The translations under genes were made by a program, and so were the position numbers. From the NCBI GenBank assembly GCA_024689285.1, contig JAILDR010000018.1:1-28456 (forward strand): 28,456 bases of DNA, read 5' to 3'. Origin of the DNA: Bacteroidales bacterium. Its GTDB lineage: Bacteria; Bacteroidota; Bacteroidia; Bacteroidales; F082. Shown one piece after another: positions 1 through 7,445 of this stretch (its first letter is position 1; every line of letters starts with the position of its first letter). The notes under the pieces are model-generated. The model was not told the DNA's origin and made no database searches. It worked only from the letters and a program-made list of their open reading frames with translations.

Positions 1-203
1 CGTTCCAGCTGCATCATCAGGGTCTCATAGCGGCTGATGAAGTATTCCATTTCCTCCTCTTCGCCCATCACCTTCACAAAGTCGCCGCGTGCGATAATCT
101 TCAGCTTGGGGAACATACTCTTTACGAGCTCCAAATACTTGTCGTTGGGCCCGTGCAGTTCCTTGGCGTCTACGTTTTCAATCTGTAGGATTTGTTCTGC
201 CAT
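1..203 (-). CDS. PhoH-like protein, N-terminal part (cut by window edge)
   Basis: The first 67 residues of a gene that continues past the left edge. The peptide starts MAEQILQIENVDAKELHGPN and continues with FPKLKIIARGDFVKVMGEEEEM, which matches the N-terminal KH-like segment of bacterial PhoH-family proteins (typical words: FPkLkivARG and vkVmGdeeem). Family members have a C-terminal P-loop ATPase domain and are thought to act in RNA metabolism or stress; that domain is not in view. The ATG at 201-203 is the only start that fits the conserved N-terminus. The gene is divergent from the SAM-hydrolase-like gene at 364. The family call rests on only 67 residues. Confidence 0.8.
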   Translation of the reverse strand, partial: MAEQILQIENVDAKELHGPNDKYLELVKSMFPKLKIIARGDFVKVMGEEEEMEYFISRYETLMMQLE

Positions 204-224
204 ATCTCGACTTGATTGATGGTG

Positions 225-232
225 CAAAGATA
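225..232 (-). promoter_or_regulatory. Putative -7 box for the PhoH-like gene
   Basis: Read on the minus strand this is TATCTTTG, matching the Bacteroidetes -7 consensus TAnnTTTG, 21 bases upstream of the start codon at 203. No good -33 TTTG element lies at the expected 19-21 base spacing. Confidence 0.5.
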
Positions 233-314
233 GTCTATTTTTCAATAAGCTATGCTCTCAGAAAAATTTTCAAAAAATGCAAACTTTCAGCGGTAATATT
301 TCACCGAAATGCAT

Positions 315-322
315 TACTTTTG
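315..322 (+). promoter_or_regulatory. Putative -7 box for the SAM-hydrolase-like gene
   Basis: TACTTTTG matches TAnnTTTG and sits 41 bases before the ATG at 364. A convincing -33 element is not visible. Confidence 0.5.
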
Positions 323-363
323 CAAGTTGTAGGAAACAACATCAGAAAAAGATATTTTAAGCT

Positions 364-1182
364 ATGGCAATCATCACACTTACAAGCGATTGGGGACATT
401 CCGACTACTATGCCGCAGCCGTCAAAGGTGTGCTATTGTCGCAACTTCCCAATGCCACCATCATCGACATCACGCATGAAATTGCGCCTTTCAACACAAT
501 TGATGCAGGTTTTGTGGTGAAAAACTGTTTCCGTAGTTTCCCTGCCGGCACCATTCATATCATCGCTGTCGACACGATTGAGTCGGATAACATCCCTCAT
601 GTCGTGGTGAAGGCTGAGGGGCAATATTTTATTGCAGCCGATAATGGTGTGTTCCGTCAGATTTTCGACGAATACGAGGAAGCTGTCGAAATCAACGTGA
701 TGCAAGATTCCGACTCGTTCAACTTCCCCACCCGTGACCGTTTCGCCAAAGTCGCTGTGATGATAGCACAGGGTGTGCCGTTGTCGGAGATTGGCCCCAA
801 GCGCGAGACTTTGCGTGGTGCTGAATTCTGTGCCGTAGTACGCGACGACTCCATCGAGGGTATCGTCATCCATATTGATTCCTACGGCAACCTTATCACC
901 AACATCACCCGCGAGGACTTCACGAATGCACGCCGAGGTCGCGATTTCACCATTATGGTCAAAGGCAGGCTTTACACCATCAATAAGATTTCGGACAGCT
1001 ATATGGACGTACACGACACCGCCGACCTTGTGGCTATCTTCGGCTCGCACGGCAATCTCGAAATTGCCATGCGCGAGGCTCCCATTGCCTCGTTGTGCGG
1101 CATAGAGTTCAGGTCGACCATCCGGGTCGTGTTTCACGAGAAGGAAGAGACTGTGGCTCCTCCGACGGGTTCATTGTTCTGA
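364..1182 (+). CDS. SAM hydroxide adenosyltransferase-like protein (DUF62 family)
   Basis: A 272-residue protein of the DUF62/SAM_adeno_trans family, whose characterised members hydrolyse S-adenosylmethionine to adenosine and methionine and which is related to the SAM-dependent fluorinase and chlorinase. Family landmarks are the N-terminal TLTSDWGHSDYY (residues 5-16), DITHEIAPFNTIDAGF (35-50), FPAGTIHIIAVD (59-70), ADNG (92-95) and the C-terminal-domain signature DSYGNLITNIT. The usual VDPGVGtxRR loop after D70 is replaced by TIESDNIPH, and the usual FHGRD word is FPTRD (121-125), so two catalytic positions of the canonical family look changed. Start chosen at the ATG that opens directly into the first beta strand. 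The last 49 bases overlap the convergent PAP2 gene. Confidence 0.85.
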   Translation: MAIITLTSDWGHSDYYAAAVKGVLLSQLPNATIIDITHEIAPFNTIDAGFVVKNCFRSFPAGTIHIIAVDTIESDNIPHVVVKAEGQYFIAADNGVFRQIFDEYEEAVEINVMQDSDSFNFPTRDRFAKVAVMIAQGVPLSEIGPKRETLRGAEFCAVVRDDSIEGIVIHIDSYGNLITNITREDFTNARRGRDFTIMVKGRLYTINKISDSYMDVHDTADLVAIFGSHGNLEIAMREAPIASLCGIEFRSTIRVVFHEKEETVAPPTGSLF

Positions 1183-1745
1183 ATTCCGGCTTTCTTCTGC
1201 ATATTTTGGAACACCTTCCAGAAAACAAATCCGACCAACAAACCCAAAATTGAGCCCACGATGATATCGCCTGGGTAGTGGTAGCCGATGTAAATGCGGC
1301 TGTAGCTGGAGATAAAAGCCCATAAAAACAGCGCAATTGCCTGCCATGGGCGATATTTGCTTAATACTGGGGTCACAAAAGCAGCTATAGCAAAAGTATT
1401 GGCGGCATGAGAAGAAGTGAAGCCAAACCGCCCGCCCGCCAATCCTTTTGGGAGATGGATGATTCCCTCAAAATCCTTGTTGAAACAAGGCCGCAACCGA
1501 TGGAACAAAGGCTTGAAAAGGTGCGATGAAATTTGGTCGGAGCAAAGCACCACCACACCGATGGCGAGGAAGACCCACCAACAACGTTTGCCGTATTGCT
1601 TTACCGTCCAACATATTAATAATATGTATAGTGGAAACCATGCCCACATATCCGTGATGAGTACCATGAACTTGTCCATCCAGTCGGTGTGCAGACCGTT
1701 GAGGAAAAGAAAAAGTTTGGAGTCGATGGCGGAGACTGCTTCCAT
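1134..1745 (-). CDS. PAP2-family membrane phosphatase
   Basis: A 203-residue integral membrane protein with several hydrophobic spans and the three-part PAP2 acid-phosphatase signature: KPLFHRLRP (the KxxxxxxRP-like motif), FTSSHAANT (the PSGH motif in an SSH form) and SRIYIGYHYPGD (SRxxxxxHxxxD). Such enzymes remove phosphate from lipid phosphates such as phosphatidic acid, lipid A phosphate or undecaprenyl pyrophosphate; the substrate cannot be told from the sequence. It is the last gene of the minus-strand operon, 17 bases after obgE. A link to undecaprenyl phosphate would fit the PBP in the same operon, but that is inference. Its 3' end overlaps the convergent SAM-hydrolase-like gene. Confidence 0.88.
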   Translation of the reverse strand: MEAVSAIDSKLFLFLNGLHTDWMDKFMVLITDMWAWFPLYILLICWTVKQYGKRCWWVFLAIGVVVLCSDQISSHLFKPLFHRLRPCFNKDFEGIIHLPKGLAGGRFGFTSSHAANTFAIAAFVTPVLSKYRPWQAIALFLWAFISSYSRIYIGYHYPGDIIVGSILGLLVGFVFWKVFQNMQKKAGIQNNEPVGGATVSSFS

Positions 1746-1762
1746 AATGAGTAGTTATTATT

Positions 1763-2773
1763 TTACCAATCGTCTTCTGCATCACCTTTGTTCAGGGTCA
1801 GCCAAATCAAGTCTTTCAGCTCGTTGATGCCTTGGTTGGCGACTGAACTGACGAATACATGCGGCACCTTTTTGGGCAGGTGTCTTTTGATGCTTTTGAT
1901 GGTGTCTTCATCAACCAAATCACATTTAGTAATGGCGAGAATACGGTCTTTATCCAACAGCTCGGGGTTGTATTTCTTCAACTCGTTGAGCAAGATATCG
2001 TACTCTTTCTTCACGTCATCCGTATTGGCGGGCACCATAAACAGCAGGGTTGAGTTGCGTTCGATGTGCCTCAAGAATCTAATGCCTAATCCTTTACCCT
2101 CTGCGGCTCCTTCAATAATGCCAGGAATGTCAGCCATAACGAAGCTGCGATGGTCGCGATAGCTGACGATGCCCAGATTGGGCACAAGCGTAGTGAAAGG
2201 ATAATCGGCAATCTCAGGTTTGGCTGCTGAGACGACAGACAACAAAGTGGACTTTCCTGCATTGGGGAAACCGACTAAACCCACATCGGCCAGCAGTTTC
2301 AGTTCAAGGGTAATCCACTCTTCCTGTGCGGGTTCGCCAGGTTGGGCAAACTTAGGAGCCTGCAATGTGGCTGTTTTGAAAAAGGCATTGCCCTTGCCGC
2401 CGCGACCGCCCTTGAGCAGCACGACTTCTTGACCGTCTACGGTGATTTCAGCCATCTGCGTGTGGTCTTCGGCGTGAAAGGCTACGGTGCCCAACGGCAC
2501 ATCGATATAGATGTCGTTGCCGGCCGCACCGGTAAGTTGGTTTTTGCCCCCAGGCACACCATCGCCAGCATAAAGGTGCTTGGTATAGCGCAGATGGAGC
2601 AACGTCCATAGCTGGGCATTGCCGCGCATGATGACGTTGCCGCCGCGACCGCCGTCGCCGCCATCGGGACCGCCTTTGGGGATGTATTTCTCACGGCGAA
2701 AATGCAGCGAGCCTGCACCTCCTTTGCCCGATCGGCAGAATATCTTGACGTAATCAACAAAGTTTGAAGTCAT
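1763..2773 (-). CDS. obgE: Obg-family GTPase ObgE/CgtA
   Basis: A 336-residue ribosome-associated GTPase that acts in large-subunit assembly and stress control. Residues 1-160 form the glycine-rich Obg fold (GGDGGRGG at about 38-45, KGGRGGKG at 121-128). The G domain follows, with G1 GFPNAGKST (168-176), G3 DIPGIIEG (215-222), G4 TKCD (282-285) and an SSV G5 word. There is no extra C-terminal OCT domain, which explains the length compared with about 390 in E. coli. The ATG at 2773 gives the standard start ([16 protein letters not shown]). It lies 11 bases after the penicillin-binding protein gene and 17 before the PAP2 gene, so it is co-transcribed with both. Confidence 0.97.
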   Translation of the reverse strand: MTSNFVDYVKIFCRSGKGGAGSLHFRREKYIPKGGPDGGDGGRGGNVIMRGNAQLWTLLHLRYTKHLYAGDGVPGGKNQLTGAAGNDIYIDVPLGTVAFHAEDHTQMAEITVDGQEVVLLKGGRGGKGNAFFKTATLQAPKFAQPGEPAQEEWITLELKLLADVGLVGFPNAGKSTLLSVVSAAKPEIADYPFTTLVPNLGIVSYRDHRSFVMADIPGIIEGAAEGKGLGIRFLRHIERNSTLLFMVPANTDDVKKEYDILLNELKKYNPELLDKDRILAITKCDLVDEDTIKSIKRHLPKKVPHVFVSSVANQGINELKDLIWLTLNKGDAEDDW

Positions 2774-2784
2774 GGCTCAAGAAA

Positions 2785-5046
2785 TTAGAATTCATCGATG
2801 TATTCAATAATCTCGTCATTGTCAAATCGGTCGCAGTCGAAGTTGAGGTCGAGACCGGGGATGTTAGGCTTGATGAAATCGCCCTGGCTAATGCCGAGAC
2901 TCTTGTCGTTGTACACTTTGCGCATATACTTGGCCCAGATGGGCAACGCGGTGTGTGAGCCCTGTCCCAACTGGGTAGAGCGGAAGTGTACGCTGCGGTC
3001 TTCAGCCCCCACCCAAACACCAGTGGTCAGGTCGGGGGTAATACCCATGAAGTAGCCGTCGCTCTGTTTCTGCGTCGTACCGGTCTTGCCCGCTATGGGG
3101 TTGTTGAAGCCGTAATATGAGCGCAGACGGATACCTGTGCCGCTTTGCACCACGCCCTTCATCAGCTCTATCATCTTATATGCTGTCAGCTCACTCATAG
3201 CTTCCGATTCCTCGGGGCTGAAACGCTGGATAACATTGCCGTTCTTGTCTTCGATACGGGTGATGAACATGGGTTTGATGTAAACACCTTGATTGGCAAA
3301 AGTGCTCATGGCACCCACCATCTCGATGAGTTTCAGGTCGCAAACGCCGAGGCAGATGGCAGGCACCGCTTCGATGGGCGACTCCACGCCCATACGTCGG
3401 GCTTGCGCGATGACGGCATTGGGGCCGAATTGGTTCATCAGATAGGCAGAAATCCAATTGTTGGACTGCGCCAAGGCATATTTCAGCGTGATTTCCTCGC
3501 CCACACGACCGCCCGAATTGCCGGGCGACCAGAACTTACCATCCTCTAGCTGAATGTTGTATTGAATGTTAGGTATCTTGGTGCAAGGCGTGTATTCACC
3601 TTCCTGCATGGCCAGGGAATAAAGGAAGGGCTTGAAGGTGGAACCCACCTGCCGCCGCGCCTGTGTAACATGGTCATATTTGAAGAAGCGGTAATCCAAG
3701 CCGCCAACGTAGGCCTTCACATGGCCCGTGTGCGACTCGATGGAGATGAGGCTGGCTTGCAAGAACCATTTATAATAGCGTATGGAATCCATTGGGCTCA
3801 TCATGGTGTCGATGGGTCCTTTCCATGAGAAGACGGTCATCTGCACGGGTCGGTTGAATTCGGCTTTGATGCTGTCTATGCTCATGCCTTGGTTCTTTAG
3901 GTTGCGGTAGCGGTCGGTGCGCTTCATCGACGTTTCGAGAATATGGTCAATTTCGTCGGCGGTTACATTGGAATAGGGCGCGTTCTTCTGGCCTTTCCAG
4001 TGCCTGTAAAACATGGGTTGCAGCTCGCCACCCATAAACTCACGGACAGACTCCTCTGCATATTGTTGCATTCGAGAGTTAATAGTGGTGTAGATGCGCA
4101 GACCGTCGCAGTAGATGTTGTAGGGTTTGCCGTCGGGGCGCATGGTGTGCTTGGCCCATTCGGTCAGTTCCCCACGAAGAAACTCACGGAAATAAGTGGC
4201 CTGACCGCTGTTATGATCCATCACACCAAAGTGGGTCATATCGATAGGAATCAAAGAGATGGAGTCGCATTCGGCTTGAGTGATATAGCCGTTGTCGGCC
4301 ATTTTCTGCAACACGAGGTTGCGCCGACCTATAGAACGCTCGGGGTTGCGCACGGGGCTGAATCGCGTTGGTGCGTTGACCACACCTGCCATCAAGGCAC
4401 ACTCTTCAATGTTGAGGTCTTTTGGGGTTTTGTCGAAGAAAGTTTTGGCGGCTGCACGGATGCCATAGGCGTTGTGACCAAAAGCAACGGTGTTGAGATA
4501 CATCGCCACGATTTCTTCCTTCGAATAGTTGTATTCCAGCTTAGTGGCCGTAATCCATTCCTGAAACTTACGTAGCACAAGTTTCGGTGTACTCAGGTTC
4601 TCGCCACGCGGGAACAGGTTTTTGGCCAATTGCTGTGTAATGGTGGACCCGCCGCCTTTCTTGCGTCCTGTCAACACGCCAAAAGCCACGCGAATCAAGG
4701 CCCGCTCATCGATGCCGGAATGCTCGGTGAAACGCTCGTCCTCGATGCTGATTAAGGCTTCAGGCATATAGTGCGACAGTTCAGCATAACGTACATTGCT
4801 GCGGTTTTCCACATAATAAGTACCCAACACCTTACCGTCGGCTGAGATGATTTCTGTAGCCAGGTTGGTCTGGGGATTTTCCAGCTCCTCAAAAGAAGGC
4901 ATGGTGCCGAAGATACCATTGGCGACGCAGACGAAAAACAGGATAATCAAAACCAGGAATACTCCAAAGATAATCCAGAGATTTCGTATGGCGTGCGACT
5001 CGCCATTTACGGTTTTCTTTTTCTTATTATTACTCGTTTTATTCAT
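2785..5046 (-). CDS. Class A penicillin-binding protein (PBP1A-type)
   Basis: A 753-residue bifunctional peptidoglycan synthase. It has a short cytoplasmic tail, one membrane anchor at about 23-46, then a GT51 glycosyltransferase domain with IEDERFTEHSGID (101-113, catalytic Glu in EDERF) and GGSTITQQLAKN (132-143). A transpeptidase domain follows with SxxK at STFK (469-472), SxN at SNN (528-530) and KTGT (654-657). All catalytic motifs are intact. It polymerises lipid II and cross-links peptides in the periplasm. It sits 3 bases after gldH and 11 before obgE, inside the envelope-centred operon. The C-terminus is acidic (DNDEIIEYIDEF). Confidence 0.96.
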   Translation of the reverse strand: MNKTSNNKKKKTVNGESHAIRNLWIIFGVFLVLIILFFVCVANGIFGTMPSFEELENPQTNLATEIISADGKVLGTYYVENRSNVRYAELSHYMPEALISIEDERFTEHSGIDERALIRVAFGVLTGRKKGGGSTITQQLAKNLFPRGENLSTPKLVLRKFQEWITATKLEYNYSKEEIVAMYLNTVAFGHNAYGIRAAAKTFFDKTPKDLNIEECALMAGVVNAPTRFSPVRNPERSIGRRNLVLQKMADNGYITQAECDSISLIPIDMTHFGVMDHNSGQATYFREFLRGELTEWAKHTMRPDGKPYNIYCDGLRIYTTINSRMQQYAEESVREFMGGELQPMFYRHWKGQKNAPYSNVTADEIDHILETSMKRTDRYRNLKNQGMSIDSIKAEFNRPVQMTVFSWKGPIDTMMSPMDSIRYYKWFLQASLISIESHTGHVKAYVGGLDYRFFKYDHVTQARRQVGSTFKPFLYSLAMQEGEYTPCTKIPNIQYNIQLEDGKFWSPGNSGGRVGEEITLKYALAQSNNWISAYLMNQFGPNAVIAQARRMGVESPIEAVPAICLGVCDLKLIEMVGAMSTFANQGVYIKPMFITRIEDKNGNVIQRFSPEESEAMSELTAYKMIELMKGVVQSGTGIRLRSYYGFNNPIAGKTGTTQKQSDGYFMGITPDLTTGVWVGAEDRSVHFRSTQLGQGSHTALPIWAKYMRKVYNDKSLGISQGDFIKPNIPGLDLNFDCDRFDNDEIIEYIDEF

Positions 5047-5049
5047 ATA

Positions 5050-5523
5050 TTATTGTCTTTCAACGAATATTCCAATATCGGAAATGCCTTTCAGCACAGG
5101 TTCGCGCATAGCTTGCTCGATTTCGAAATGATAGGTGCCAACCAGCGGGAAGCGCAAGGCCTCGTTAAGCGGGATACGCAGGTCGCGCATACTGCCGCTG
5201 CCTTTGCCAATCCAAAGACCTTCGGGTGTGGCTAAGGTAAACTCAATCGTATCGTGAGTGATGTTCCCGTTGGGGAAGGTCGTATGGAGGAAGACGAACA
5301 GATTGCTGTAACGGTAGTTCTCCAAATGGCGCAGCTCCATCCCGAAGACATAACCATTGACGGTGTCGTCGATAGGCACATCGAAGCTGACGCGGTTCTC
5401 CACAGGCCACTCGGCATCCGGGATAACGGTCCGCCTATTGAAAGAGGGACTGGTGCAGGCTGCAAGAGCCAACGCTAATCCAACAATTAGCGAGACCCGC
5501 TTTCCGCTTTCCGTTTTCCGCAT
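5050..5523 (-). CDS. gldH: GldH-like gliding motility lipoprotein
   Basis: A 157-residue predicted lipoprotein with basic n-region MRKTESGKR, hydrophobic core and lipobox LALAAC with Cys at residue 23. The body, with GYVFGMELRHLENYRYSNLFVFLHTTFP and LWIGKGSGSMRDLRIPL, matches the GldH family, widespread in Bacteroidota including non-gliding species. I placed the start at the ATG at 5523: it gives a compact signal peptide and has GGAG about 10 bases upstream. Starts at 5544 (ATG) and 5553 (GTG, overlapping the ricT stop) are possible and only lengthen the n-region. Despite the name its role in gut-type Bacteroidales is unclear. It lies between ricT and the penicillin-binding protein gene. Confidence 0.85.
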   Translation of the reverse strand: MRKTESGKRVSLIVGLALALAACTSPSFNRRTVIPDAEWPVENRVSFDVPIDDTVNGYVFGMELRHLENYRYSNLFVFLHTTFPNGNITHDTIEFTLATPEGLWIGKGSGSMRDLRIPLNEALRFPLVGTYHFEIEQAMREPVLKGISDIGIFVERQ

Positions 5524-5545
5524 TCTATTATTACTCCGTCTCATA

Positions 5546-6664
5546 TCAGTCACTCATCTTTTTAAGGTCGGCATCGCCATAGCCTTCGTTGGTGTTGGTA
5601 TGTGCTTCCTTCGTGATGGCGTAGTCTTCCAGCTTCTCAGGCTTCTGTCCTTTTTTGTTCATGGCGATGATTTCCTTGACTTTGTCAACGGGAATGGCCA
5701 TGATGTTGCCCCGGTCGGTCTTGTAAGAATACCACATGATGCCTTTGAAGACATCGTTCTTTTGGTGAATGGCATCGCCGGCGTTGAATTTCAGCGCGAT
5801 ATTGGTGTCGGGGAAATCTTTCAGCGCATCGACATAGGCATCATATTCATAGTTGAGGCAACACTTCAGCTTGCCGCACATACCAGCCAGTTTTTGTGGG
5901 TTGGGCGAGAGCTGTTGTATACGCGCCACGTTGGTGGTCACCGACTGGAAGTTGCTGATCCATGAGGCACAGCACAATTCACGGCCGCATGAACCCAGAC
6001 CGCCCAGTTTGGCCGACTCTTGCCTGACGCCAATCTGCCGCATCTCCACGCGCACACGGAATTCTTCAGCAAGTTTTTTGATGAGCTCGCGGAAGTCGAC
6101 CCGTCCGTCGGCAGTATAGTAGAAGATGGCCTTGGTCTTGTCGCCCTGATACTCCACGTCGTTGAGTTTCATCTCCAGCCCGAGATGGTCGGCTATGGTG
6201 CGGGTGCGAGCCAAGGTGCTGTTTTCCAGTTTGATGGCAGAGAGCCATTTCTCCACGTCGTTGGTCTTGGCGCGACGATAGATTTTCTTCATTTCTTCGA
6301 GAGGAGTGCGGAAACGCTTGCGTTTCATTTGGCGTTCCACCATATCACCCAACAAAGTGACGATGCCGATGTCGTGTCCAATGGCAGCTTCAACTGCCAC
6401 CATCTCACCCACCTCAAGATTGAGGTCCTCGGGATAGGTGAAAAAGTCTTTGCGGTCGTTCTTGAAACGCACTTCGGCAAGACACACTTTCCCTTGCACT
6501 TCTTGGTTCTCATAGTCCTTCAGCCAATCAAAGTCATTGAGTTTGCAGCGGCTGCAACACAGCACTTTTTGACCCATATTGTACTCTCCCGTCAGCTTTC
6601 CGCCCCGGTTGAACACTTGTTGATCCTGGATAATATCTTCGTTTTTATCTTGATTCTCAGTCAT
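5546..6664 (-). CDS. ricT: PSP1/RicT-family iron-sulfur regulatory protein
   Basis: A 372-residue PSP1-domain protein. The N-terminus carries LCCSRCKLNDFDWL. The core has a run of conserved cysteines, LGSCGRELCC and MCGKLKCCLNYEYDAYVDAL, as in B. subtilis YaaT/RicT, which with RicA and RicF carries Fe-S clusters and affects RNase Y-dependent RNA processing. Whether the Bacteroidota protein has RicA/RicF partners is not shown here. It is the first gene of the operon running to the PAP2 gene, with its own -7 box at 6699-6706. The C-terminal 60 residues are charged, low in complexity and probably flexible. Confidence 0.9.
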   Translation of the reverse strand: MTENQDKNEDIIQDQQVFNRGGKLTGEYNMGQKVLCCSRCKLNDFDWLKDYENQEVQGKVCLAEVRFKNDRKDFFTYPEDLNLEVGEMVAVEAAIGHDIGIVTLLGDMVERQMKRKRFRTPLEEMKKIYRRAKTNDVEKWLSAIKLENSTLARTRTIADHLGLEMKLNDVEYQGDKTKAIFYYTADGRVDFRELIKKLAEEFRVRVEMRQIGVRQESAKLGGLGSCGRELCCASWISNFQSVTTNVARIQQLSPNPQKLAGMCGKLKCCLNYEYDAYVDALKDFPDTNIALKFNAGDAIHQKNDVFKGIMWYSYKTDRGNIMAIPVDKVKEIIAMNKKGQKPEKLEDYAITKEAHTNTNEGYGDADLKKMSD

Positions 6665-6698
6665 TTGTCAAAATCGATTAAAACTATAATATAAACGG

Positions 6699-6706
6699 CA
6701 AAAGTA
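6699..6706 (-). promoter_or_regulatory. -7 box for the ricT operon
   Basis: Read on the minus strand this is TACTTTTG, matching TAnnTTTG, 34 bases upstream of the ricT ATG. It is 14 bases from the identical octamer serving lemA on the other strand, so the two transcription units diverge from nearly the same point. No clear -33 element. Confidence 0.6.
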
Positions 6707-6720
6707 CGAAAAAATTTCAA

Positions 6721-6728
6721 TACTTTTG
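6721..6728 (+). promoter_or_regulatory. -7 box for lemA
   Basis: TACTTTTG matches TAnnTTTG and lies 49 bases before the lemA ATG at 6778. It is the divergent partner of the ricT box. Confidence 0.6.
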
Positions 6729-6777
6729 CAGGCGATAATTACGATAAAGATAGTTTAACTCAAAAATCATCACAATC

Positions 6778-7368
6778 ATGAAAAAAGGACTTATTATTAT
6801 CATCGCCATCGTTGTGTTGGCCGTCATTTGGGGCATGGGTATTTACAACGGATTGGTAACGAAACAAGAGACTGTGGAACAAGCCGTTGGTAATGTTCAA
6901 ACGGCTTATCAACAACGTGCCGACCTCATTCCCAACCTGGTTGCAACGGTAAAAAGCTATGCCGAGCACGAGGCAGGCACCCTGACAGCTGTTGTTGAGG
7001 CCCGCGCCAAAGCCACTTCGGTCACGCTTGATGCCAGCAATCTCACAGAAGAGAACATGAAGGCTTTCCAAGCCGCTCAAGACGAGATGTCTGGAGCGTT
7101 GTCGCGCTTGCTGGTCTCCGTTGAGCAGTATCCTGATCTGAAGGCCAATCAGAACTACCTTGACCTGCAAAGCAAGCTGGAAGGATGCGAAAACGCCATC
7201 GCCAACGCACGCAGACAGTTCAACGAGACGGCCAAGACCTACAACACATACCTGCGCCGTTTCCCCAACAACATTATAGCCAACGCTTTTGGCTTCGAAA
7301 AGAAACCTTACTTTGAGGCTTCCGAGGCAGCACAGCAGGCTCCCAATGTAGGCGATTTGTTCAACTGA
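6778..7368 (+). CDS. lemA: LemA family membrane protein
   Basis: A 196-residue protein with one N-terminal membrane anchor (about 4-22) and then a long helical domain carrying the LemA signature: YNGLVTKQETVEQAVGNVQTAYQQRADLIPNLVATVKSYAEHE, then QNYLDLQSKLEGCENAIANARRQFNETAKTYNTYLRRFPNNIIA and GFEKKPYFEA. The function of the family is not settled; it is linked to envelope stress in some bacteria. In many genomes lemA is followed by a TPM-domain gene or htpX, but here it is a single-gene unit with its own -7 box and a strong terminator 21 bases after the stop. Confidence 0.95.
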   Translation: MKKGLIIIIAIVVLAVIWGMGIYNGLVTKQETVEQAVGNVQTAYQQRADLIPNLVATVKSYAEHEAGTLTAVVEARAKATSVTLDASNLTEENMKAFQAAQDEMSGALSRLLVSVEQYPDLKANQNYLDLQSKLEGCENAIANARRQFNETAKTYNTYLRRFPNNIIANAFGFEKKPYFEASEAAQQAPNVGDLFN

Positions 7369-7389
7369 TTGATTGACTTACCTACCCCA

Positions 7390-7425
7390 AAAAACGGCCA
7401 CCGACTTGCATCGATGGCCGTTTTT
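7390..7425. terminator. Bidirectional intrinsic terminator between lemA and the S46 peptidase gene
   Basis: AAAAACGGCCA (7390-7400) pairs with TGGCCGTTTTT (7415-7425) as an 11-bp stem. After one C-A mismatch the inner CGA/TCG adds three more pairs around a CTTGCA loop. A T-run follows on each strand, so it can end both the plus-strand lemA transcript and the minus-strand peptidase transcript, whose stop codon is at 7446. Confidence 0.9.
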
Positions 7426-7445
7426 ATTTTGGTTACGGAAGTGAA

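Noticed and set aside
433..1137. Long minus-strand ORF opposite the SAM-hydrolase-like gene
   Set aside because: A shadow of the real plus-strand gene; no family motif, while the plus strand has clear DUF62 words.
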